In this document: one piece after another, positions 1 to 5,114 of the stretch
Layout: each line of letters starts with the position of its first letter
How positions within the stretch are numbered: the first letter of the stretch is position 1
Origin: Desulfobacteraceae bacterium
Lineage (GTDB): Bacteria; Desulfobacterota; Desulfobacteria; Desulfobacterales; Desulfobacteraceae
Direction of reading: 5' to 3'
Assembly (NCBI GenBank): GCA_015486915.1
Contig: WFQS01000568.1
Coordinates: forward strand, 1 to 7,271
Length of the DNA stretch: 7,271 nt
Notes under the pieces: model-generated
Databases searched by the model: none
Seen by the model: only the letters and a program-made list of their open reading frames with translations
What the model was told of the DNA's origin: nothing
Made by a program: the position numbers and the translations under genes

Positions 1-461
1 TATTCCATATATGGTGTGGTCACATCAACTTTTGTCAGATTTCCCCTGCCAGATGCATATTCCTGTTTTTCAATAATTTTGCGAATTTCCTGGAGGCCAT
101 TGCTGTGTATGGAGTCAGATCCGTTCATAAGTTTAAAACCGTTATAGTCTGCAGGATTATGGCTGGCAGTTACCATGGCTCCGCCCTGAACCTCAAGGTT
201 ATGAATTGAAAAATAAAGAACCGGCGTGGTGCATACTCCAATATCAATAACATCACATCCCGTTAAAAGTATGCCCTCAATGAACCGTCTGGAAAAAGGC
301 AGAGAACTGTTTCTGCAGTCCCTTCCCACGGTCACCTTTACCTTTCCGTCTTTTTTGATCATTGTGCCATAGGCCTTCCCTATTGAAACTGCATCATTTT
401 CCGTGATATCCTTTTCTACAATACCCCTTATATCGTATTCTCTGAAAATTTCAGGATTCAT
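1..461 (-). CDS. Phosphomannomutase/phosphoglucomutase, N-terminal part (cut by window edge)
   Basis: The visible 153 codons match the N-terminal domain of the alpha-D-phosphohexomutase family (AlgC/ManB type), which interconverts hexose 6- and 1-phosphates for nucleotide-sugar, polysaccharide and LPS synthesis in the cytoplasm. The protein opens MNPEIFREYDIRG, a hallmark start of this family. The catalytic phosphoserine loop is TASHNP at residues 98-103, with Ser100 as the phosphate carrier, followed by DYNGFK. GRDCRNSS at 46-53 is the expected early conserved segment. About two thirds of the usual roughly 450-residue protein, with the metal-binding DGD loop and the sugar- and phosphate-binding domains, lies beyond the left edge. 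The ATG at 461 is chosen because AAGGAG sits at 467-472, 5 nt upstream. It is transcribed away from the rest of the window, and no partner gene is visible. The family is sure; mannose versus glucose preference cannot be told. Confidence 0.95.
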   Translation of the reverse strand, partial: MNPEIFREYDIRGIVEKDITENDAVSIGKAYGTMIKKDGKVKVTVGRDCRNSSLPFSRRFIEGILLTGCDVIDIGVCTTPVLYFSIHNLEVQGGAMVTASHNPADYNGFKLMNGSDSIHSNGLQEIRKIIEKQEYASGRGNLTKVDVTTPYME

Positions 462-532
462 ATTTTCTCCTTATAAAAATTACAGTCATCGCCGTAAAAA
501 TGCCGGTTAAACTCAGGTGCCAATATTAAAAT

Positions 533-561
533 ACCTTATCTCAAATATGATTATCAGTCAA
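533..561 (-). promoter_or_regulatory. Possible sigma-70-type promoter for the phosphohexomutase gene
   Basis: On the minus strand TTGACT (561-556) matches five of six bases of a -35 box. After a 17-nt spacer comes TAAGGT (538-533), a weak -10 box matching three of six. This would give a leader of roughly 65 nt before the ATG at 461. The call rests on the good -35 box and exact spacing only; the poor -10 box keeps it tentative. Confidence 0.3.
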
Positions 562-906
562 GGCACACGGTGTCGTGCTTTTTTAATTAAACTAACGGTT
601 TCATTAGAAAGCAACTGATCCATTCTTGTGTGTACCATGATACAATCATGTCTTATAAAATGTATTATATTTGAGCTGGGTGTTTTTTTAGTGCCTTATT
701 TCCCCATTCCTGTCAAAAAAAATAAAAAATCGGAAAAAGGAAATGGGGTGCGGTATTGCCCGCCTTGGATTTTCATTCTGGTTAAACTGAAAAGTTTTTT
801 TGTGTTTAGACATCTTTTTTATTCATATTGTTTTTGTAAGAAATAGAACGTAAATAAAATGCGCCTGATTTATCTTTTGTTGAGAAACCGGGCTGGAGTA
901 AACCCG

Positions 907-928
907 TAACGGTTCTATGGCCGTTATG
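907..928 (+). repeat. Partial, diverged copy of the GCC-TCAT-GGC hairpin repeat
   Basis: TAACGG at 907-912 pairs with CCGTTA at 921-926 to form a small hairpin. Positions 910-928 match the hairpin end of the full copy at 1143-1184 (read on the minus strand) at 15 of 19 bases, including the identical 12-mer ATGGCCGTTATG. The 12-mer here (917-928) and its reverse complement at 1142-1153 form an inverted pair around 213 bases. The upstream half of the 42-nt unit is not recognisable here. A second small stem, CGGG (889-892) with CCCG (903-906), lies just before it. Confidence 0.5.
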
Positions 929-1142
929 AGAATTGTTTGTTTTGGGTGGATTCCATTTAAATAAAAAATAAGTCGGCACGATGTTTGCATTTTTTAAAAT
1001 TAAATTTTTTAGACCTGAAATTATAATTTCAATAAATGCATGGTATTTACTAAAGAGAGCGATGCCCGCAACCCATGTGCCTGCCTCAATTTCTTGTTTT
1101 TTATTACAGAAATTCAAGGGTAAGGCACTAATGTCGAACCAC

Positions 1143-1184
1143 ATAACGGCCATGAGGCCGAGCTGAACTGCGCTACGGAGCCTC
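1143..1184 (-). repeat. Structured 42-nt intergenic repeat, full copy 1
   Basis: Read on the minus strand the unit is GAGGC, 12 variable bases, TTCAG, a variable base, TC, a variable base, the 10-mer GCCTCATGGC, a variable base, and GTTAT. It aligns without gaps to the copy at 4526-4567; outside the 12-base variable block 27 of 30 positions agree. The core folds as CGGCC (1160-1156), loop TCAT, GGCCG (1151-1147). The first GAGGC (1184-1180) can instead pair with GCCTC (1158-1154), so two alternative stems exist. The middle resembles a tRNA D-arm and T-loop by eye, but no cloverleaf can be built. Confidence 0.65.
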
Positions 1185-1212
1185 AAAAAACCATAGGTTT
1201 TGACAAACATAA

Positions 1213-1249
1213 AAAGAGCATCAGTTACTCTGTCAAACGTGAGCTCTTT
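1213..1249. terminator. Hairpin, possible bidirectional terminator
   Basis: AAAGAGC (1213-1219) pairs with GCTCTTT (1243-1249). The stem continues inward as TCA (1221-1223) with TGA (1240-1242) after one bulged A, giving 10 base pairs around a 16-nt loop. Read leftward, the stem ends in a run of five T; read rightward it is followed by the T-rich TTTCTTAT. The large loop and the lack of a GC-rich stem base make it weaker than a textbook terminator. It could isolate the flavoprotein promoter at 1302-1310 from the region to its left. Confidence 0.35.
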
Positions 1250-1301
1250 CTTATAAAACCTCAGACCTTTGATCGCTGTTCAATTTTGTTTGGATTTTAA
1301 C

Positions 1302-1310
1302 TGATATAAG
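1302..1310 (+). promoter_or_regulatory. Possible extended -10 promoter for the flavoprotein-rubrerythrin pair
   Basis: The sequence TGATATAAG contains TATAAG (1305-1310), five of six bases of a -10 box, directly preceded by a TGN extension (1302-1304). No clear -35 box lies 16-18 nt upstream, as is common for extended -10 promoters. A start near 1317 would leave a leader of about 73 nt carrying the palindrome at 1330-1349. Confidence 0.35.
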
Positions 1311-1329
1311 GAAAATTTTTTTAACCGCT

Positions 1330-1349
1330 CCAAAACAGTTTCGTTTTGG
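1330..1349. promoter_or_regulatory. Perfect 7-bp palindrome in the leader of the flavoprotein gene
   Basis: CCAAAAC (1330-1336) and GTTTTGG (1343-1349) are perfect inverted repeats around the 6-nt spacer AGTTTC. The site lies 20-40 nt downstream of the proposed -10 box and 40 nt before the ATG at 1390. It could be an operator for a dimeric repressor or a short leader hairpin. It does not match a regulator site I can name with confidence. Confidence 0.35.
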
Positions 1350-1389
1350 TATCATGGCCGTGACATTCACTTTTATGGAGGCAATTATT

Positions 1390-2532
1390 ATGAAAAAATA
1401 TTTGATAATAGGAAATGGTGTGGCCGGTACAACGGCTGCAGAGAAAATTCGTAAAAATGATCCCGATGGATTGATTACAATAGTTACAAAAGAAGAAGTG
1501 CCTTTCTATTCCAGGATAAAACTTCCCGATTTTGTTGCCGGTCTTGCCGATAAAACAGATTTGATTATCAAAAATGAAAAATGGTACTCAGATTATAAAA
1601 TTGATCTTAAGCTTGGAGTCACAATTACAGATATCAACAGTATAAGAAAGCAGGCAGCAGATCAGGATGGAAATATTTTTGACTATGATTCCCTTTTAAT
1701 TGCAACGGGAAGCAATCCTTTTATACCTCCGGTTAACGGAAGCTCAAAAGACAATGTTTTCAGCCTCCGCAGTTTTGAAGATGCTGCAGGTATTGTCAAG
1801 GCTGCAGCTTCTGCGGATAATGTGGTTGCCATCGGTGGCGGTCTTCTCGGGCTAGAGGCTGCCCACGCACTTATTAACAGGGGAATAAAACTTGTTGTTG
1901 TTGAGTTTTTTGACCGACTCCTGCCGCGGCAGACGGACCCGCATGGCGCACTTTTGCTTAAAAATATGCTTGAAAAACAGGGGTTTGGGTTCAGGCTTGG
2001 TGCTGTGACAAAACAGATAACAGGAGAAAAGGCTGCAGAGGGTGTGGAGCTGGAATCAGGGGAGGAGCTTAAAGCTGACATGGTTCTTTTTTCTGCAGGA
2101 GTCCGGCCGGACCTTGGCCTGCCTGAAAAAACAGGGCTTGAAGCGGATCGTGGAGTTATTGTTAACTCCCGCATGGAAACCAGCCTTGAAAACATTTATG
2201 CTGCCGGGGATATAGCCCAGTTTGAGCAGACAAATTTTTGCATATGGCCGGAAGCACAGGGGCAGGGAAGGGTGGCCGGTGCAAATATGGCAGGTGTGTC
2301 AGAAGAGTTTAAAACCATTGTCCCGTCCAACAGGTTGAAAGTTGCTGGCATTGATCTTGCTTCAGCAGGAGATATTGATCCTGATAATCTCCTTGAAAGT
2401 GAGATAGAGGAAAGCGATGGTATATATCGCAAAATAGTGAAGAAAAACAATAAAATTGTCGGCTGCATCATGCTTGGCAGTACAGCAGGGTTTTCAGATA
2501 TTGTAAAGCAGATTGCGGGAAATACTAATTAA
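1390..2532 (+). CDS. FAD-dependent NAD(P)H oxidoreductase, rubredoxin-reductase/NirB type
   Basis: This 380-residue flavoprotein belongs to the two-dinucleotide-fold family that includes NADH:rubredoxin reductase and the N-terminal part of NirB. It probably passes electrons from NAD(P)H through FAD to a small iron protein such as rubredoxin. The FAD-binding GNGVAG is at residues 8-13, the ATG linker segment (LLIATGSNPF) at 102-111, the NAD(P)-binding GGGLLG at 149-154 with Glu156 after it, and the second FAD contact (YAAGD) at 270-274. There is no CxxC redox pair; the only cysteines are Cys284 and Cys359, which argues against a disulfide reductase. Tyr40-Ser41-Arg42 stands where NADH oxidases carry their peroxidatic cysteine. 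The ATG at 1390 is preferred to the in-frame ATG at 1354 because GGAGG lies at 1377-1381, 8 nt upstream, whereas 1354 has none. The rubrerythrin gene follows 70 nt later, which supports rubredoxin or rubrerythrin as electron partner. The exact acceptor is inferred. Confidence 0.88.
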   Translation: MKKYLIIGNGVAGTTAAEKIRKNDPDGLITIVTKEEVPFYSRIKLPDFVAGLADKTDLIIKNEKWYSDYKIDLKLGVTITDINSIRKQAADQDGNIFDYDSLLIATGSNPFIPPVNGSSKDNVFSLRSFEDAAGIVKAAASADNVVAIGGGLLGLEAAHALINRGIKLVVVEFFDRLLPRQTDPHGALLLKNMLEKQGFGFRLGAVTKQITGEKAAEGVELESGEELKADMVLFSAGVRPDLGLPEKTGLEADRGVIVNSRMETSLENIYAAGDIAQFEQTNFCIWPEAQGQGRVAGANMAGVSEEFKTIVPSNRLKVAGIDLASAGDIDPDNLLESEIEESDGIYRKIVKKNNKIVGCIMLGSTAGFSDIVKQIAGNTN

Positions 2533-2602
2533 TTATTATCACAATGAACATGATGGATCTGTGGATTTTTTACAGAACTGTCAAATGTCTTAAGGAGGAC
2601 GT

Positions 2603-3181
2603 ATGGCTGAATTAAAAGGAACGGAAACTGAAAAAAATTTATTAAAAGCATTTGCAGGAGAATCCCAGGCCCGTAACAGATATACCTATTTTGCTTCCAA
2701 GGCAAAAAAAGAAGGTTATGTCCAGATTCAATCTATTTTTGAAGAAACTGCCAACCATGAAAAAGAGCATGCCAAAAGGCTGTTCAAATATCTTAAATCC
2801 GGTGCAGAGCTTGAAATTACAGCTGGATTTCCGGCAGGAACCATTGCAGGAACCATGGACAACCTCAAGGCTTCTGCAGCAGGGGAACATTATGAAAATA
2901 CAACCATGTATCCTGAGTTTGCAGTCAAAGCAAGGGAAGAAGGTTTTGAAAATATTGCCAAGACCTTTGAATCCATTGCTATTGCCGAAACATACCACGA
3001 AAAAAGGTTTCTTACCCTTGTGGAAAATATTGAAAAAGGCCTTGTATTTAAAAGGGAAGAAAAAGTTGTATGGCGCTGCAGAAACTGCGGATACCTGCAT
3101 GAAGGAACTGAACCACCTGAAGTTTGCCCTGCATGTGCCCATGCAAAGGCTCATTTTGAATTAGTACCGGAGAATTATTAA
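2603..3181 (+). CDS. rbr: Rubrerythrin
   Basis: A full-length 192-residue cytoplasmic non-heme iron peroxidase that reduces H2O2 to water in anaerobes. The N-terminal four-helix ferritin-like domain (about 1-145) carries diiron ligand candidates Glu20, Glu53 with His56 (ExxH), Glu95 and Glu98, and Glu129 with His132 (second ExxH). This is the expected pattern. The C-terminal rubredoxin-like domain binds one iron through Cys159-x2-Cys162, then 12 residues, then Cys175-x2-Cys178. Length and domain order match classical rubrerythrin, with no truncation. AAGGAGG at 2592-2598, 4 nt before the ATG, gives a strong start. It follows the flavoprotein gene by 70 nt on the same strand, so cotranscription is plausible, and that enzyme may supply its electrons. 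No terminator with a T-run was found directly after the stop; the inverted-repeat element at 3210-3418 comes next. Confidence 0.97.
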   Translation: MAELKGTETEKNLLKAFAGESQARNRYTYFASKAKKEGYVQIQSIFEETANHEKEHAKRLFKYLKSGAELEITAGFPAGTIAGTMDNLKASAAGEHYENTTMYPEFAVKAREEGFENIAKTFESIAIAETYHEKRFLTLVENIEKGLVFKREEKVVWRCRNCGYLHEGTEPPEVCPACAHAKAHFELVPENY

Positions 3182-3209
3182 TTTTTAATTTGACGTATTA
3201 ATTGTTACA

Positions 3210-3418
3210 GGTATCCTTTAGGGAACTTCCAAAAAATAATTTACGCATCCTGTTTGCCCTTTTGCCCGATTTCTCTGTTGTGATAACAGGCACATAGTTC
3301 GACTATGCACCTGTCATCACGCCTTGAAAACGAACAAAAGTACTGCACGATATACGTATATTATTTTCTTCCAGTTCCCTTATTTCTATTTCAGGTTGGA
3401 ACTGATTTAAAGGATACC
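3210..3418. mobile_element. MITE-like 209-bp inverted-repeat element without coding capacity
   Basis: The ends are perfect 11-bp inverted repeats, GGTATCCTTTA (3210-3220) and TAAAGGATACC (3408-3418). Extended inward to 23 bases (3210-3232 against 3396-3418) they still agree at 17 positions, including TTCCAA at the same offset. A second nested inverted repeat pairs 3221-3248 with 3352-3379 (22 of 28 positions, sharing GGGAACT and AAAATAAT). The centre is a 41-nt palindrome (3280-3320). No frame inside is plausible as a gene. No target-site duplication is evident at the borders. It fills nearly all of the gap between two convergent genes. A small non-autonomous transposon or a dispersed structured repeat are both possible; copy number cannot be seen here. 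Confidence 0.6.
3280..3320 (-). other. 41-nt palindrome forming a long hairpin in minus-strand RNA
   Basis: Arms 3280-3298 and 3302-3320 flank a 3-nt loop. Sixteen of 19 pairs are Watson-Crick. The three exceptions (3285/3315, 3291/3309, 3292/3308) are A-C mismatches on the plus strand but G-U wobbles on the minus strand, so only minus-strand RNA folds into an unbroken 19-bp stem. It lies at the centre of the 209-bp element, between convergent gene ends. It could act as a terminator or RNA-stabilising stem, though no T-run follows it. Confidence 0.6.
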
Positions 3419-3465
3419 ATTTTAATATAAAGCCTTTTTCAATTGATAGTTAAATTTTTTGCTAA

Positions 3466-4431
3466 TCAAATTTTCCAGATCTGTCTTAAAATATCCATGT
3501 TGTTAATTAGAATATCCATATAACATGCCTCAAGCTCAAGCATCTCTTTGTCTTTTTTGCGCAGCCATTCAGAAAGCCATGCAAACCTTAATGCCAGAAC
3601 ATATTCAGGAAAAATATTCCATCCATTTTCGCATATAATTCCGGATTTTTTAAGTGAATCAATAAAAGTTACGACCATGGCATGTGTGAGACCATTTGGG
3701 TCCTCAATTCCTGCGCAACCCACAAGGTTGGCTGCATCATAGATTTCAGGTTTTATCCCGGCAAATTCCCAGTCAATAACAGCTTTTATTTTTTCATTGT
3801 TCCAGATTACATTTAAAGGATGAAGATCTCCATGGCAAAAGGCAGAAGGAATGCTGTCATGAACAGCCATGAATTTTTTTTCCAGAAAATCAAAGAAAGG
3901 AAGATATTTTTTATGCATTTTTATATCATGCAGTTCCATTTCACTGAATAATTTATAAATATATTTTTTTATGGAAAAGGGTGGAAAAACGATTTTTTCC
4001 CCCATATCAGAAGAAGCCTTGGACAGGTTCAGCAGAAAAGAAGCAAAATTTTTTCCTATTTCCCCGGATTCAAGGTATTCAGGCCGTTTGACTTCTGTAT
4101 TTTTTAAAAAAAGGGAAATTTCATAACATGAATCATTAAAAAATGGCAAAAAATCTCCATGTTTTGTTTTCAGGTATGGAAGAGCCTCTTTAAGGCCGTT
4201 GGAATTTAAATATTTAATTGCTCTTCCAACATTTCTGCGAAGAGAAAATTTGTCCCTTGAAAATTTTTCAAGCAGGAAAAGCCTGTTTTTTTTATCCTGG
4301 ATTACAATGCGAGAAAGTGCCCGTTCGGGACTGCCGTAAATGTCAATATCTTCGCGGGCACTTTTAAATTCAATATCCCACTCCATGTTAAGCCAGTGGA
4401 TAAATTGTTCATTATTTATTTCAAATTGCAT
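3466..4431 (-). CDS. APH/choline-kinase-family phosphotransferase
   Basis: A 321-residue soluble protein of the aminoglycoside-phosphotransferase/choline-kinase fold, which transfers the ATP gamma-phosphate to a small hydroxylated substrate. The catalytic Brenner loop HGDLHPLN is at 200-207 (Asp202 as base, Asn207 for metal). The metal-binding IDWEFAG is at 219-225 with Asp220, followed by YDAANLVG. The N-terminal ATP lobe is much less conserved: IVIQDKKNRLFLLEKF at 42-57 looks like the nucleotide-binding strands. Nothing points to antibiotic resistance; family members also act on choline, homoserine, sugars and other metabolites, so the substrate is unknown. The ATG at 4431 gives the fullest protein but lacks a good ribosome site; the nearest purine stretch (AGGA) is about 18 nt away. 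It stands alone, its end facing the inverted-repeat element and its upstream side facing a structured repeat. Confidence 0.85.
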   Translation of the reverse strand: MQFEINNEQFIHWLNMEWDIEFKSAREDIDIYGSPERALSRIVIQDKKNRLFLLEKFSRDKFSLRRNVGRAIKYLNSNGLKEALPYLKTKHGDFLPFFNDSCYEISLFLKNTEVKRPEYLESGEIGKNFASFLLNLSKASSDMGEKIVFPPFSIKKYIYKLFSEMELHDIKMHKKYLPFFDFLEKKFMAVHDSIPSAFCHGDLHPLNVIWNNEKIKAVIDWEFAGIKPEIYDAANLVGCAGIEDPNGLTHAMVVTFIDSLKKSGIICENGWNIFPEYVLALRFAWLSEWLRKKDKEMLELEACYMDILINNMDILRQIWKI

Positions 4432-4638
4432 GAAAATTTTATATGAAATTCCTGCTAAGTTCCTTTAAGAATAGGAGTTGGCTTCGCATCTTCGATCCTA
4501 TATTTGTCAGAATCTTTGATTATTAGAGGCAGTCTGAGAGTCTTCAGATCTGCCTCATGGCAGTTATTTCATATGTATGTTTTGTCTGTTCCGTTTTTTC
4601 TGTAAATATTTGATACACTTGCTGCTTCAATCCGTTTT
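4432..4638. other. Intergenic region between the phosphotransferase and flavodoxin genes
   Basis: This 207-nt gap contains the structured repeat at 4526-4567 and a weaker stem, ATAGGA (4471-4476) with TCCTAT (4496-4501), around a 19-nt loop. No T-rich intrinsic terminator for the leftward operon and no convincing promoter for the phosphotransferase gene could be identified. Confidence 0.5.
4526..4567 (+). repeat. Structured 42-nt intergenic repeat, full copy 2
   Basis: This copy has the same layout as copy 1 at 1143-1184 (minus strand): GAGGC at 4526-4530, TTCAG at 4543-4547, GCCTCATGGC at 4552-4561 and GTTAT at 4563-4567. Two exclusive folds are possible. One is CTGCC (4550-4554), loop TCAT, GGCAG (4559-4563). 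The other is the longer GAGGCAG (4526-4532) with CTGCCTC (4550-4556), extended inward by TCTGA (4533-4537) with TCAGA (4544-4548) and one bulged T. The long stem lies 70-110 nt past the flavodoxin stop and could mark the 3' end of the operon transcript, though no T-run follows. Confidence 0.65.
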
Positions 4639-5073
4639 TTAAATACCTGCTGTAAGACTTTTGCCATATTCCCCTGCAGCCTGGGCAGCTCCCTCAACCC
4701 AGCTTGCCTTGATCATTAAAGGCCCCTGTGATACCATTTTCATGGAAAAAATATTGTCCATGGTATCAAATATTCTTCCCGGAGCCTCACCGCTCCAGCC
4801 ATAGGAGCCAAAGGAGCCTCCTGGCTTGTCCTTTAGATCTGCCCTTTCTGCAAGAAACAGCATCTGTTTCATGGATGTAATCATCTGGCCATGATAGGTT
4901 GCAGACCCAAAAGCATATCCGTCGTATCCATTAAGATCCTCTTCACTCTTGATTTCATTTATTTTTTTGACTACAGCCTCATGTCCTGCATCACGGACTC
5001 CTTCTGCTATCAATTCTGCAATTGCCTTAGTTCCACCTGTTCTTGTTGCAAATACTAATAAAATTTTTCCCAT
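4639..5073 (-). CDS. Flavodoxin, similar to the flavodoxin domain of flavodiiron proteins
   Basis: A 144-residue single-domain FMN electron carrier. The phosphate-binding loop TRTGGT at 10-15 follows a first beta strand (KILLVFA). GSATYHGQM at 56-64 and FGSYGWSGEA at 88-96 are the two further FMN-contact loops. The YGWSGEA form is typical of the flavodoxin domain of flavodiiron proteins (FprA), but the metallo-beta-lactamase diiron domain is absent and no room exists for it upstream, so this is a stand-alone carrier. AAAGGAGG ends 4 nt before the ATG at 5073. It is the last gene of the minus-strand operon, 41 nt after the 2-hydroxyacid dehydrogenase gene, and may carry electrons for that enzyme or for the oxoacid oxidoreductase. 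Confidence 0.9.
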   Translation of the reverse strand: MGKILLVFATRTGGTKAIAELIAEGVRDAGHEAVVKKINEIKSEEDLNGYDGYAFGSATYHGQMITSMKQMLFLAERADLKDKPGGSFGSYGWSGEAPGRIFDTMDNIFSMKMVSQGPLMIKASWVEGAAQAAGEYGKSLTAGI

Positions 5074-5098
5074 GTTACCTCCTTTGTAGTTGTGTTAT

Positions 5099-5112
5099 CC
5101 GCCTCATGGCGG
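5099..5112 (+). repeat. Hairpin core of the GCC-TCAT-GGC repeat, partial copy 3
   Basis: CCGCC (5099-5103), loop TCAT, GGCGG (5108-5112) forms a perfect 5-bp stem with the same 10-mer core GCCTCATGGC as the two full copies. The second stem pair is C-G here, T-A at 4526-4567 and G-C at 1143-1184. It lies in the 41-nt gap between the dehydrogenase stop (5115) and the flavodoxin ribosome site, so the operon mRNA carries CCGCC-ATGA-GGCGG. It could tune expression of the last gene or mRNA stability. The GAGGC arm of full copies is missing. Confidence 0.5.
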
Positions 5113-5114
5113 TT

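Larger units (their letters stand above)
462..1389. other. Long gene-poor region between divergent genes
   Basis: About 930 bases separate the phosphohexomutase start from the flavoprotein start, and I find no convincing gene. Open frames here (628-846 plus, 806-1210 minus, 981-1166 plus) lack ribosome binding sites, are compositionally odd (many Lys, Phe, Ile, Cys) and show no domain. What it does contain is a possible leftward promoter (533-561), two copies of a structured repeat in inverted orientation (907-928 and 1143-1184), a hairpin at 1213-1249, and a promoter plus palindrome ahead of the flavoprotein gene. Positions 562-880 are AT-rich with poly-A and poly-T tracts and nothing else I can name. 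It may be decayed sequence or hold an unrecognised small RNA. Confidence 0.6.

Noticed and set aside
628..846. Open frame of 72 codons on the plus strand.
   Set aside because: It has no ribosome site and reads as low-complexity Lys/Phe/Cys-rich sequence from an AT-rich intergenic stretch.
1124..1182. tRNA-like sequence on the minus strand (a D-arm-like GTAGCGCAGTT, a CAT in a hairpin loop, a T-loop-like GGTTCGA).
   Set aside because: It spans only 59 nt, the acceptor ends pair poorly, and no anticodon stem with a 7-nt loop forms. The core is better explained as a copy of the 42-nt repeat also present at 4526-4567.
806..1210. Open frame of 134 codons on the minus strand.
   Set aside because: It has no ribosome binding site, starts inside a hairpin, runs through two repeat copies and shows no recognisable domain.
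1354..1389. Upstream in-frame ATG that would add 12 residues to the flavoprotein.
   Set aside because: It has no ribosome site and the palindrome abuts it, whereas the ATG at 1390 has GGAGG at good spacing and begins directly with the FAD-binding strand.
2642..3164. Long open frames overlapping rubrerythrin in other frames on both strands.
   Set aside because: They are shadows of a clearly identified gene, with implausible composition and no start signals.
4432..4510. Resemblance to part of a c-di-GMP-I riboswitch (GATGCGAAGCC on the minus strand, similar to the GACGCAAAGCC core).
   Set aside because: The GCACAGGGCAAACC-like upstream part, the GAAA tetraloop arrangement and the downstream receptor stem are not present, so the match is likely chance.
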